A stretch of DNA of 64,000 bases from Mesodorylaimus sp. YZB2_4 (Eukaryota > Nematoda > Enoplea > Dorylaimida > Dorylaimidae): NCBI GenBank assembly GCA_030248295.1, contig JASANH010000959.1:62001-126000 (forward strand). Direction: 5' to 3'. The translations under genes and the position numbers were made by a program. Shown here in pieces: positions 10,742-23,393 of this stretch (the first letter of the stretch is position 1; every line of letters starts with the position of its first letter). The notes beneath the pieces are model-generated. The model saw nothing but the letters and a program-made list of their open reading frames with translations. It did not search any database and was not told the DNA's origin.

Positions 10742-13700
10742 CCTTGGCGCTTGAGAAAAGTTTATAAAAAGCACAACGTTGCTTCTCATTCAACGACGTT
10801 ACCAATTCAAACAAGGTCGTTAATTCTTCTTCACTCACCTTGCGCAAATCTTTAATTGCCGCTTTCCGCAATTCATTTTCTTCTTCTTCGCTTAATTCTT
10901 TCTTCATTTCCAGTAATTCTTTCGGTATATCTTCTGTCTGCACACACGCATCCATCGCTCCATCGCCAACATGATCACCATTGGGCAAATCGATAAACAT
11001 TACAGGGCCAGGCACAGGCGCTAATGGCAAGAAAGACGGCGACTTTGGTTCCATATTTGGTATTTCAAAGATCTCAACAGTGGACTCGAGTTCTGGTCCG
11101 TCCATATCGATCAGATTTAAAGTCACACGCGATCCATTAGGTTGCGTAGCGGCCAAAAACCCAGCGGGATCCAATTGAAAACTTTGTTCTGCACTGACCG
11201 TAGCTTGATTCAGAGCTGGCACTGGATACTCCTTTGGTCGGGCACCTTTCGAATTCCAATCCGTTTCTTTCCCAAAATCAGTCATCGATCGCTGCAGGGT
11301 TTCGCACAATAATTCGTTATCTTCATTCTCTTGAGTCCTAGCACCGAGTTCAGGCGACGTGCAATTGACATCCATTTTCGGTTGGGCCACTCCAATCGTA
11401 TCCACTCCCAACAGGCGCATTTCGCGAACAGCTTCTTCTGGCAAGTCCAGCAATTGCTCGTCATCCACCCATTTCTTGCTTTTATCTTTCTCCACTCCAC
11501 CATCGAAAGGTGACAAGCCGTCGACATCTTCGAGCCCGGCTGCTTGTGGACGATAGACACCCGCGTAACGATACGGCCCCTTGCCATCATTCGGATCCAA
11601 GCGGGCGCGTAGACCTTTCATTCGCAGACCAAACCGGTGCCCTTCTTCTTCCGGGTCTGGTACATCGACGCAAGACCGAAAATAGGTTCGGGTACCATAC
11701 CACTGGCTCAACGGAATGTGCTCATCTTCGATGGACTGATTGGGCACGAAGACGTAACCGAAACCAATATTACCTTCCGTGATGATGACACTGTACTGGT
11801 CTCGCACCAAGTACATCCAGCCCTGCCCTTCCACAGTCACACCCACGAACTCCACCGCGACAGCCTTCCATTGAGCTTTGGGCTTTTCGTCTTCGTTCTT
11901 CTCCATGGGTTGGGCTCGCACAATGACCGATCGTCCAATTTCGACCAAGTCTTGTAAAGGACGAGGCGACGTAGCCACATGGTCAGGAAACGCGTCCTTT
12001 GTCGCCCACACACTCTGCTCGCTACCACGCACGTACAAACTGCACGCCGTATCGCCGACGAACGTAACAGTGGCGTGGCTGATCAAGATGCCATTGCTAA
12101 GGGCGGGTCGAAAATCAGTGACCAACCAATGATCTTCTTCCAAAACTGGCATTTTTCCTTTCTTTTTCTTCAAATCATCTTCCTCGTCTTCCGCAACCAA
12201 TCGACTGTATTGCATAGATTGAGGCACGTAGGCTTGCTCCAATTTCGCGTTATACGTGACACGCTCGTCCACGCGAAATATGCGACGCAAATTGTCCACT
12301 AGCAATGGACCACCACAAAATGACGATTGCTCGGTGTTGACCTCGGCTCGCGTTTCCAGTTCTGAATTCCAAGTTTGGCGAACTATATAAGCGCAGGTGG
12401 CGTATAAATCAGCAATTACGCCCCGGGAATCTAAAACAAGAATAATTCGTTATTAATGAGATCGGCATCCGAAACTGGGGGGGTCACCCGATGGCCAGGC
12501 TCTGACTGGCCAAGCAGGTATTTTCTGTATTGCGGTGATCACCTCCTCATTTTGGGTCCTTATTGAGGTCAACCCTGCTCATTTTGGACGAAATTGACCA
12601 GTTTTTACTTGACCCTCCCGCCCCTAGACTTAGGCTAATAAGTCTAGACCACCTTTGTAGGAATCGAGCTGACGTGAGACTACGATCACGAAGCAAGCTA
12701 ACTGCAAGATATTCTGTCAAAAAAATAGAGCTCTATCCTTGGCTTCTATACAGTGCCAAACTTCCATATTTGAACTTTGCCCTAGCTAGAAAACGGCGAT
12801 GCCAAGACCTACATGAGACCTCCTCTGTGCAGCGTACTGTATATTGCTGCCTCCAAACCGCGTGCAGTACGATCACAAGGCTCATAATCAGGATAAGCAG
12901 GGCTCACTCAAGTTTGGAAAACCAGAAAAACCTGATAAAGTCAGAGAATCCAGGCAGAAGTATCTGTGAAACCTGGAAAAACTCTCAATTTTTGAGCCAA
13001 AATCAATAAAAACTGAGAAAAGTTCCTTGTCATGTTTGAAATTAGAAAAATAATTAGGAATAATAATAATAATAAGGAATTAGAAAAATAATTAGGGGTC
13101 ATCCCCAAAAGGACGTACACCCTACTGGGGGTGGGGGTAAGCGACAAATGGATGGAAGTGGATGGGGAGGAGCTGGCTGCCACCAGTTGATGTCCACTTT
13201 TCAAACGTGGCATGAGATATCTTGGAAAAATATATAACGACGATCAGCTACAAAAGATGATTCAAAGCTGCCTTGTTGCGTGACACAGATCGATTATTGT
13301 ATATTTCAGTTTTCCAAAACATCCTTAATCTTTTGGCTTCTCCCTGTTCTTAAGCAGAGAAAACGATTTCAGTGCTGCCAGTGTTTTCACTGCTTAGTTA
13401 GTTTCTTATATTCTTCCACCTCTGGGACATCCGAGAAGATGCTGAACAATGCCAGCATCGACCAATCCGACCCTTGCGCCCCAATCCGCCTATATCCTGA
13501 CCTCGATCTTATCCGGCCGATCTGCTCCAAGAGATGAGATATTAAAGGGGGCGATGTTTTTTGCACCACGCCTTTACTACTTTAAGGAAAAACTGGGATT
13601 TCTTATTGTATATACAAGATACAGATATTTTTTACTATACATGTAAGATACAAATTTTTATTTTCAATCAGAAAGAGCGAGAAAACTTTAGTTGCCAATT

Positions 13701-15261
13701 CGGCTGATGCAGCAGTCGGATCAGACTGAACCAATCCACCCATCGGCGGACTGGTTAGACTGGATCGGCCGATGCTGGAAGTAATGTTTTTTAAGAGCAT
13801 ATTATCGATAGGGGCTGGGGTAAAAAAACTTTTTTCTGGTGGACGTCCTTTATGGATTGGCCCCCCAGGAAAATTTTAATTTTAGTCTGCAAAACCTAGG
13901 ACGAATCAGGAAAAATCATTTTCTGAGTCTCGTATGAGCCCTGTAAAAGGTTTATCGCACAATGCATACAAGAAAAACTTTTTTTTGCTTAGGGCAATCC
14001 CTTTTTCAAAAGCCAAAAGAATTTTAGACCCGCCTTGACCAGGGGCTAGGTTTCGGATGCTGTGAGAAATAGGATAAGGCCTAAAACTTACTCATTATGC
14101 TGTATCGATTAGACTGCGGCAGTGTGGATCGTCCGCGTGGCGGCAACGCGGCTCGACTATTGCTCTAAAACAGACGATCGATAAAATACATATCTAATAT
14201 TTGAATAAAAGCTGGGTCTTACATTTTTCGATGGTTTCTTCACATCATCGTCATCGCCAAACAAATCTTCGTACTGATATAGAGTGGGACGACGAGGCAT
14301 CATCGACAAGCCCGAGGCAGTTAAAGGCCTACCACTGGTCGTCGCCGAAGCCGCAGGCACCTTTTCCGAACTGAGATCGCAGTCAATAGCGGCCACGGAA
14401 TCTACTTTGCTCGACGTCGTCGTGTCTCCATCGATGATCATTACTTCGACTTGGTACGGCTCCGGCGAATTCAAAACTTTGATATGAAGTTTCGTGGCAC
14501 TCATGCTGAACGATGGCAATCTCTTGTCTTGATCGTCTATTAACAGAATGTCTTCACTATGTATTTCAAAAACAGCGCGAAAAAAATTGCAACTTACTAA
14601 CGACTGAGCAACGGAAAGAAACTGGAGGCAAGACATCGGCGAAAATTCGAGATAATGGTTTGATATCGTTTTCGCCACACAGCTGCACGCTTCCGTAATC
14701 AATAAATCGGACTAAATTGTAATCCAAATCGTCCAAACGAGCTCGATACCATTTATTATCTTTTGCGTAACGAACAGCACATGGCATTCCATTTGAGTTA
14801 AGGCCAAGTTCCTTCAGCGACGGAAAATTAGCCTGAAAAGGTTCGAAATAAACTATCATACTGAATTATCGCATTATCGGTCGGTGCTGGGGTGACTGAT
14901 ACTTCACTCTTATTCTTTTATAAATAACATAATGTTGTTCAGTTCAGGCCGAGTCTTCCTTACTCCAGAATATGTTGAATTTAAATTCGACTCGATTTGA
15001 TGCAGTAAATCCAGATCCGCGTTTTCTGGACGAACGCAAAAATCGAACCAGTCGTGCCCACTAATCACGTTGACGATATATTCATCATCTTTTTTCACCT
15101 CTATTCGATTAAATTCAAGCGCCAAATCATCGAAATCCAAATTAGCTGAACGGCCTTCGGCAAAACTGGGCTGCAAAAGAAATATCAAACGGATTGATCG
15201 TGAGCATGGCAAAGAAGTTCACAGAAGAGCATTGTTATGAACTTACACTTTTCTTTGCCAT
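10737..15261 (-). CDS. Tudor-domain protein with long novel C-terminal region (six exons, 850 aa)
   Basis: Minus-strand exons: 15247-15261 (ATG, five codons), 14964-15170, 14598-14832, 14223-14551, 14092-14164 and 10737-12430. Every junction keeps phase (0, 0, 1, 0, 1) and the model closes exactly at 851 codons. Residues about 15-145 form an extended Tudor domain: an N-terminal strand region (YIVNVISGHDWFDF), then WYRA at about 102-105 and FIDYGS at about 117-122. Tudor domains bind methylated Arg/Lys and are common in germ-granule and piRNA proteins. The last exon encodes about 560 residues with no recognised domain, an acid/Lys stretch (EDEEDDLKKKKGK) and a Glu-rich C-terminus. The 46-base intron after exon 3 uses acceptor GAAG, the least certain junction. 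The start is 916 bases from the divergent zinc-finger gene. Confidence 0.83.
12431..14091. repeat. Last intron of the Tudor gene, filled with repeat-like sequence
   Basis: A 1.66 kb intron in a gene whose other introns are 46-131 bases. It contains (AAT)n near 13060 and GAC/GATC-rich segments (GGCCGATCTGCTCC near 13510; GGATCGGCCGATGCTGG near 13760). AAGGACGTACACCC at about 13109 is roughly answered by GGACGTCCTTTAT at about 13840, suggesting a decayed inverted-repeat element inserted here. Confidence 0.4.
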
Positions 15262-16176
15262 TGCTACATATACAGTACGTATATGCAACTCGAATGAGCA
15301 GTATAAACTTGCTGAATATAAAACGCAATTCGATTTCACAGTTATTTTTTTCAGTTTTGCGTGTCAGATAATTAGGTTTCAAAGACACTCGCAGTGCAAA
15401 GTCAACCGCCCACCCGAATGGGTTTTTGCGGAATAGATAAATAGATTCACGAAAAATAGATACATGGTTTGCGCGAAGAAAACTAGTATCGCGCTAACTA
15501 GCAGACAAGAATCTCGAACGAACAAAACCGTGGTAAATTCAAGTTTTATGTAAAGATAGCTCCTAGGTTTTAAGGGGCAGTTCGGAGAAAGTATAATGTT
15601 CTGTACAGATGTTTAGTTGATACATTCGCACGCGTGAATTGTTTGAACGACAGTGAAATGGCTGTGGGATATTGTTCACTTCACACACAAGTATAGACAT
15701 GGGCTTTCAGAGATGGAGGAGATTGACATTTTTGTTTTTGTTTGTGTTGCGTACTTTCCGAATGATGGTCATCTGCAAGGCCCAAAGACATATTTATCAA
15801 CCCGATTTTCTTGAAGAACTCACAGTCAGAGAAATATTGCCTCAAATAAAGTAATATGCCTAGAGTAGAACGCTGCGTCTGAATCAAATCCAAAGTTTCT
15901 TCGTTTTGCGGCTGGGGTTTGCTCCTGATCCATATGGCCGCCCTGAATCAAGTAATACAGTCATTTTCAGTCCATAATCGACATTTGTGTGATCAAAGGA
16001 TACAGCACGTAATGAACTATAGCATTTCGAATTTCGCGCGCTTTTAATGAAAAAACCGTACGCAGGTGTGCGCAGAGCTGATTACTGTCGCCAGAAGATC
16101 GCGCTGGGCAAGGTTTTTCGACTTCATAACTTTCGCACGACAAACTTCTTAGCGGAAACTGCAAACTTGATAGAAA
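15262..16176. promoter_or_regulatory. Divergent intergenic region between Tudor and zinc-finger genes
   Basis: 915 bases separate the two divergently transcribed start codons, so both promoters must lie here. No domain-bearing exon was found. Specific core elements could not be assigned with confidence. Confidence 0.45.
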
Positions 16177-19100
16177 ATGGCTTGTACAAGATCAAAAAGT
16201 CGAAGTAAAAGAAATGAATCGATCATTGAAGCTATATCAATTGATGTCAAAGAAGAAGAAGCGGACGAAAAAGAATGTCAAATCGAGATTATTCGCGAAC
16301 CAGCACCCGACGATTCAGTTTCGCGAAATGATTTAGGGCCTGATTTAATTCGACCAACAGTTGCTGGATCAAGTTCAAATCTGTAAGGCTTACTCTTAAA
16401 GTGTATAATTCAATGTTTTGTACGTTTTCTTTTTCAGGCAAGTTCCGACAGAATTATCTGGGTAAGTCGAGGATGTACCTTTGAGAAACTTGCTCTGAAA
16501 CACAGAAAACATCTATAACCAGGCTGAAAAGCTTCCGAAGGTTTCTAAAATCTTTTTACGCTTGAAAGAGTCGGATTAAGGTTTTCGCCAGATGTCGCTT
16601 TCCAAAACTTCATAATCCATTCGTCACCGAAATTTCTTTATAAGTTTCTGTGTGTATGATGTTCCAAAACCATCATCTGCAGTGTACTGATGAAAGAGTA
16701 GACTTCAAATCTGTTCGACCAGCTCTTGCGCGCTAGGCTACTAGTAAATCGCTGATTTTGTCGAACGGAAAGTTGCAAACGAGTGAATTTTCGGCGCTTT
16801 TGCCGTTTGGTCTCCAAGGTTGGTCTGGTAAATGACTGGCTTCTGCCTAATATCAGCCCAAGCATAAGCCTGGCCCTAGCCTAAGCCTAACATCAGTTCA
16901 AGCTAACCTTTGTTGGGGACCAAACAGCAAAAGTGCCGATTTCTCTGCGCATTGTCAGTAAGTAGAACAGCTGCAGGAAATTGGTCCTCAAACGCCAACT
17001 CGAATTATCGTCCCAGTCTGCTGCTGGACAGAGCTCCTTGGCTGAGAAAATAACTTAGGAGGGAAGCTGCATGTGTCTTGGTCGCCTCACGGTCATGTAG
17101 TGGCCCCCACCCACCCATCGCTGAAGTCTCTTGGATAAAGTTTACCCATTCGATCCTACAAATTAACGAGCTAATTGTCTGTAGAAGGTGCCGATATCGC
17201 ACTTTTTTCAAAAAAGTCGGATTTAAATTGGCGGGAAAATTTCCCTCATCACTTTGACTTTGCCTGTCGCTAGAAACCGTAGCCTTGTTTTTCTTGACAT
17301 TCAATTGCTGTCCAGGAACTGTCTGTGCAAATCCCCTTTAAAAAACTGTGTCGGTAGAAGAACAATAAGAAACTTATACTTACAATAAGAAATTTATTTG
17401 TCGATTCAAAAGTTTCATTTTTCCGATTAATCTCATTGTGAGTGGCATGGAGCTGAAAGAATCTTCATAAACAGAGTAGACAATTCACGCCAGCCAGTGT
17501 CGCACTTTGTTCGTTGTTCCAGTCATTCCACGCACAATGCCGATGGTCGGGATCACGTCTCGTTGAGTGAACATTGTCGTCGTATTATCACATTAAATCA
17601 TCCAGTTGGGAAGCAAGTCCAGTGCAACATTTGTTATTCATCTTTGACTCTTTGGACCCGCCATATGTCCCTGATTGCGGACACAGCTCTAGCGCATGTC
17701 TTGTCGCATATGTCCATACCGAGCTATCGATGCCGTTATTGCGATTTCGCGGCATCGACTCATTGGCTTTTACCCACTCATTTAAGAAATTGCCACAGGG
17801 AGCTTGGCTTGATTAGCTCGTCTCGGCTACATTTCTTGAATACAACAGAGAATTATCGTAAAGAAATTTTGGAAATGGTGGAATTATGTTTTGGAAAGCA
17901 AAAACCAATTGAAAGGTTGAAATTCTTTTGTTTTGGTATGATGCTTTAGATTCAGCTTATTCGCTTTAGGTTATGCGCAGTGGCGACATCAGATGATTCT
18001 TCGCCAATCCCTCTGTCAGCTGGTGACGGCTTCGCTGCAATAACTGTCAAAAAAGAGGAAATTGAAGACGATGGGTACAACGACGCTGATGTTGGCATTG
18101 AAAATGTATCGCTGATGGAGCATGATAAAATGATTCCTCACGAGGCAGCAGGAAGGTATGTAAAAAAGCGTTGGGGACCGACTGACAAGGGGTTATGCCC
18201 TGTCGATAATGAGGTTTGTGGATTAGGGTGATCTTGCTTAGTCTTCGGCCGAGCCCTCGACCTTGGCCGAGGTTGGCCACCCTCGACCTCGACCTCGAGG
18301 AAAAACGGCCGAGGTTCGAGGTTCACAAGCACTATGCAATGAATAAGCTGAAGACCAGTTCCCGAGTTTTCCAGTTTGAAGACTGGACGCACAAGTGTGC
18401 CTGTGCCTCGCAAACAAAAATTGCGCAATGTAGCTGCTAGCCCAATTAAATCACTGTGTAGGACTGCTTCGTCCATAGCCCTTGCCTTTTTATGCCAGTG
18501 GGGGAGTTGTCTCTTGAAGATACAGTCAGAAAAGTATGGAAATTCACACAAACTTGCAGGAAGCATTACAAATTTAAGTTGGGGACTGTTAGCGAAAACC
18601 CCGTACTTCGACCCCGACCTCGACCCATTCTCGACTGCCAACCCCGACCTCGAACTCGAAAAAAGTTATCCTTGGCTGAACACTAATCTTGCTGACTGTA
18701 TTCCCCCCTTAGGCATATTGACTTGAGTGATGCTACCAAGAAATTCCGCCCATCGCTAACTGATTGTGGAAAGATCACGTTCAAATCAGCTGCTGTACAT
18801 GTAGTATTAACATAAAGGCGAGGCAGGTAATATATATATCCAGGCTGGGAAAAACCCGTCTAGTTGATGTGTCTGGCTCCTGCGTCCAGGAGGCATGCCT
18901 GAAGAGTCTTGAGGCTATCCGCTCACTGTGTAACCCTCATGCTTCTTAGGCCATGGCGAGTGCGAGAGAGTAATCGATACTGTCCGCTGGATGGGAGACG
19001 TCAAACTCTGTGGTCGATGTTTCAACCGTAGGTAAAGTCGTAAGACTAGCCTGCTGCAGCCTACGCCTGCTAGGCTTGGTTAGACCTGTAATATCTACTC

Positions 19101-20761
19101 CAGTGTATAGGGCTATGCAGCTTATTGCACAGGTTTCCGACGATATTAGGCACTGTCCGCTGAGGAGGTATGGATGGCGTGTGTCCATAGAGGGCCACTC
19201 ATCTGATCATAAGTTTCGCTGATTTCATTTTTAAGAGGAGTCCAAATCATCCAGCCCCCACCCAGTCCCCAGTCCTATTTTTGGACATTGTCTTCGATTT
19301 TCAAAGGGGCCTGCGTCTAAGCTCTGGGAATTCAAAGTCAGGGCGGCAGGCGTACAGTATTAATGTAGCGTCCTCACATGCTCTATCTGTCGCCCTCATG
19401 TCGTGCTGGAAGTTTGTATCAGATTTTGCACACATACTCTGGGTACCAGTGTGATTTCATTTGCTTTTTTTTTGATCAGGAATTTAGATAAGATCTGGTT
19501 TCTGGTTTCACTCCAGCTGTCGTTTTAGCTTATCTAGTTCTACTGTCCATTTCATCAAATATTGTCGGCGCATCATTGCGAATAATTTCGATCTGGGGGA
19601 AAATGTGGTTTGCAGTCGCTGCAAATTCTCATTTCCGCAATTAGGTATTGGCCGATGCGATCGAATCGTGTGGCCAAATGTGGTTAATCACGTTATGTCG
19701 CACATGCAAATTACGCCCTTCAATTGCCGATTGTGTGAGACGTCGTTCAATGCTCGACCAGCTGTGGTTGTCCATGTCAGACGGATACATTCGATTCAAT
19801 GGCCTTATCAAGAACTTCATTACGATGATTGGACGGAAAATTTTCAAAGCGATATCGAAAATATGATCAAAGATTGTTTCCAAAAGAAGCAGTCCAGCCG
19901 TAAGATAAGGAAGTAAGGAAGTTCGTTATCACTGCTTCTGACTGAGAATTCTTTTGCAGTTTGCAGAATTCCTTTGCAGTTGGCTCGCTTGCCCCAGAGA
20001 GACGCGAGAGCAGGGACAGTGGGATGCATAGTATAGCCCGCAGCTAGGGAAGAAAAGAAATTTTTTGTGTTTTTAGGCAATTTAGTTTCGACCCATCATT
20101 CGTAAATCAGAACAGTGAATATTTTCCTCACATCCTCTGTTTGAAGTTATTTCGTGCATTCAGTCAAAGAGGAAAAATCCAATGTTCAGTTTGCGATGCG
20201 CAAGTGGTGGTTTCTAATCGTCGACGCAAATATTACATTTCCAAGAATGCAATTGATCATGCTTTAATTCATTTGGGCAAGAAAATCTACGAATGTCGTC
20301 ATTGTCCTGTTCAAACCGTCGTACAACACGCCATGAATTCGCATATTCAAAGCTGCCATGCCGATTTAGCTGATCGCGGTTTCAAGGATCATTCTAGCAA
20401 ATATCAGGATGATCTGATGGCCATGTTGTTGCGTTGTTATAAACGAAGTCAACCGAAGGGACGAACAGACGTGGTGAGTCGCACGGGTGGAGCTGGTAGT
20501 AGAACAGGGGATGAACGAGTGGATGACGGACCAAGTACCAGTGCGGTGGCATCGAATTCAACAGGAGTGGCGTTGGGAAATACGATTAGTGCAGCGAAAC
20601 CCGAAATACAAGAAATTCGAGGAATGCCGCTAGTGAAACGGGTGGCGTATATCAAATTTAGGAAAGTTTCGAGGGGTATGTTCAATTGCAAGAAGTGCTT
20701 TATGTGCACGAAACATGAAAAGTTAATGTTGAGACATATGAAAATATGCCAGGGTGTGTAA
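16177..20761 (+). CDS. Multi-module zinc-finger protein ZF-1 (six exons, 625 aa)
   Basis: Exons 16177-16382, 16438-16461 (24-base micro-exon), 17523-17915, 17970-18155, 19529-19912 and 20077-20761. Every internal junction is phase 2 and the total is 626 codons. Exons 3, 5 and 6 each encode one module: a Cys-Arg-Arg-Ile-type lead-in, an unusual finger CxxC with a long loop then HxxxH (CNIC...HVLSH; CSRC...HVMSH; CSVC...HALIH), a normal C2H2 finger (CRYC, CRLC, CRHC with HxxxxH), and a tail ending in a Cys-Phe/Tyr-Lys motif. Exon 6 adds a final finger (CKKC...HMKIC). Exon 1 is Lys/Arg then acidic; exon 4 is an acidic linker (VKKEEIEDD). Likely a nuclear DNA- or RNA-binding protein, by family. 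Paralogous to the gene at 56.05-61.2 kb. Confidence 0.85.
18239..18685 (+). mobile_element. hAT-type MITE, copy 1 (447 bp) in an intron of ZF-1
   Basis: Imperfect terminal inverted repeats (TAGTCTTCGGCCGAG / TTGGCTGAACACTA) flanked by a perfect 8-bp direct repeat ATCTTGCT at 18231-18238 and 18686-18693. The interior matches the element at 62549-62994. Subterminal (CTCGAC)n tracts at both ends. An 8-bp duplication and TAGNG termini are hAT hallmarks. It encodes no transposase, so it is non-autonomous. Confidence 0.9.
18694..19528. other. Remainder of ZF-1 intron 4
   Basis: Non-coding by splice phase. Open frames present (for example around 19010-19190 on both strands) have no domain and lie inside the intron. 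Confidence 0.45.
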
Positions 20762-21754
20762 GCATTACAAGATGCGAAGAGGCGGGCGTATTTCTTTTGT
20801 TTTCTTGAAGGATTTTTCCGTTTCCTGCGGAATATAATTCTTTGAAACATCATCTTTTTTGTAATTGTTTGGTGGGGATATGCTGCTTCGAGTGCGCTTC
20901 AGTATGTTTTGGCTGAACTCGAGTACTGTACCGCATGTGGCGCTATGTTATTGATAGGCTGATCGTGAGTGTGTTTTGGTTTAAAGCGTTAATACACAGT
21001 AAGTGGAGGGCTTTTTGCTATTTAGCTTCATGCTCAGCATTGACTGCGAGCGAGATGGAACTGTGCACTGGACAAGAGCAATTTTTGTCTAAGCAGTAAG
21101 CCGTGGTCGATATGGGAGGTAAAACGGTGAATTGGATTACAGCCAGTATGTCTGGAAGTCCACTACTTCAGGAATTGTTGCCGTGGACGATCGGACTGGC
21201 ACGATTCCTTGCGCACGATTATATTCTATCTTGTCTGGCGCTAACAGAAAGCTTTAGGAAAGTTTTGTGTGCCCTTGAATTAAATCCTCTGATGGCTAGT
21301 GGACATTTTATCAAGTTATTATCAAGAATCCATAACGGCAGATCTGGACAGGCTCATTCGATGCAGCATCTTGGCTGCAAGTTGCTATGTCTCATCAGTT
21401 CGTCATGCTTGATTACACAAATAGTCTCGGATATTGCAACCGCTCTGGGGCGCCAAAAACGTGCCAATCACCCGAGGTTCATTTTTTAAAAGATGACTGC
21501 GCCAAGTTAGAAAACTATAAAAAATACACAGTTCAGGATAAGATGCAAGATCCGCTTTTTTGAATAACAAGTTTTAAAGTGCAAGCAATATTATCTGCTG
21601 CTCTGGGGTACTGCAAGTTTCGCTGACAAAAACTTTAATCTTTTTCATGCTCTTTTCACACTGTCGCAGCACAACGACGCCAATTTCAAATGATTTGCTG
21701 ATTTACAGGATACTAAATGTGGCAACACTGTACAAAACAGGCCCCTGAGTGTGA
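20762..21754. other. Downstream region of ZF-1, no supported gene
   Basis: One 128-codon open frame (21103-21489) has no recognisable domain, no signal peptide and no paralogue in the window. It is not called as a gene. Confidence 0.35.
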
Positions 21755-22330
21755 TTTGGGCTCTCCCTCGCCTGCGCTCGCTCGACTCCTTTCCAGCTAG
21801 TGGCTCTAGTCATTGGGAGCCACCCTTTATATTTATCCATCCCATTAGGAAGACCTGTGCTGTGGGCCAAGCTTCAGCCAGAGACTTCGATTAGCATACC
21901 CTCAAGGGCCCTTTCCGGTCGTAGTGTCCGTTTGGTTCATACTAGAAGAGTCCCGAGGTTGACTCCGGAGGCCGTACTCACGATCAGAAACCAGGTAGGA
22001 GGTACCTTTTGGTAAATATAGGCCTCCCGAGGTAGAGACAGGGCTACCCTCACCCTGGCCAGGTACTTTGTTTGTCTGCAAATAAGATCGAGGACTGTTA
22101 AGACATCGCTGTGTACTGCTGTGCTCCTAGTAGATCCTCTGGCGTTGACTTGAGTCTTTAATGCACCGATTGTTCGCCAGCATGGACATATCATGACTGG
22201 GTGCATTAGACCCGCAGCTGGGCTAGTGTATCATTGCACAGAGCAGTGGCAGACACTCACAGGCACGGCATACACGCCTGAGGGGTTGTTGTAGGAATCA
22301 GAGTCTTACGATTAGTGATCTATACTCTGC
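21755..22330. repeat. Diverged dispersed repeat, copy 2
   Basis: Partner of 7925-8375 with the same order of blocks: GGGAGCCACCCTTT, GTGTATCATTGCACAGAGCAGTGG and CACGGCATACACGCC. The similarity is patchy, implying an old insertion. Confidence 0.5.
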
Positions 22331-22720
22331 AGGAACAGCATTTCTACTAGGCTTGGGCTATTGAAGGAATTGACTGAAACATGCGGCGCTATCTCTTCCT
22401 ATGGCAATGTTGACCAGCCATCCTAAGCCCTGGTGCGTGCATCGGATGGTCGGACAGTTTTTCGTCTATGATAACAGACTTTGTCGGTAATAATAAGACC
22501 GTTTTTAGCTTTGTTATAAACTAATTTAAGCTAAGGCTCTACATGCATAGGGCCTAGGGCAACGACTTGCAACGAGGGCCTAGCATTACCCAGCTTTCAA
22601 ATGCTCAGCCTCTTTTATGCCTTCGACGCCTTTTAAAGAATTAAAGCTTGGTGAATTGGCAGTTTTAAATACAAGAAATAGCTTAGATTGGAATCAAGAA
22701 ACAGACAGAAAGCATCAGCC
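22331..22720. other. Gene-poor stretch
   Basis: No coding or repeat structure recognised. Confidence 0.3.
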
Positions 22721-22724
22721 CTGA

Positions 22725-22815
22725 CCGGGACTCGAGCCCGCACCTAGAGTATTACTGGCTTATCCCACTCGCACATCGAATGCGCGCCTGCTTATGCTAT
22801 CAGGCCACGTTGCAC
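22725..22815 (-). repeat. tRNA-derived SINE head or tRNA pseudogene
   Basis: On the minus strand TGGCCTGATAG resembles a Pol III A box and GGCTCGAGTCC a B box at tRNA-like spacing. No intact acceptor stem or CCA context, so it is not a functional tRNA. Confidence 0.35.
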
Positions 22816-23393
22816 CCTCGCCGCTCCTTTTTTAACTCAAAAACCTGTAAAATATTATTTGAAAGTTGAATATTTTTTTAAACTGGATACGTTAAAAAAT
22901 ATTTGCCCAGAATAACGTCTCGTTCATGGCTTGAAAAGCTAGCTTTTATGTTCGCACTGCTTCTTGTTATCGCGCCAGCCCAGTGTTCTCCCTTGTCCGT
23001 ATAATCTAAACCAAAAACGTGCATATGGAATGCCGAGAACGCGTGGACTAACTTTGTTGAAATTTGGCTTGCTTGTTGTCCTTGTCATATTTTACAGGGA
23101 ACCAAAAAATTTCTTGTTTTTTCAAGGTGAAACTAACTGTGAGACAGAAGAGCAAAGTGAGCGTTTTGCTCAGTACCTATTGTGCATATAGGTACATGCA
23201 GTGGCGGACAAAAAACGGTTAAAAAGGGAATTCGTTGTTAGATTATGACGTGTTGCCCACCAGATCAGAATTACTCATGTTCTCCATATCCCTTGTTACA
23301 TAAAAAAAAGCAAAAAACTCATCATCATACTATTCTATCAAGTATACAATATGGTTCTAAGAAATTTTGTTGCAATTAAAAGAAATTATAGCT

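Noticed and set aside
11282..11978. Several open frames overlapping the Tudor gene's long exon on both strands
   Set aside because: Out-of-frame shadows of a long, clearly coding exon.
18138..18641. Long open frames on both strands at 18.2-18.7 kb and 62.4-63.0 kb with similar proteins
   Set aside because: The similarity is explained by the two hAT MITE copies with defined TIRs and target duplications, not by genes.
21103..21489. 128-codon open frame downstream of ZF-1
   Set aside because: No motif, no paralogue and composition like flanking non-coding DNA.
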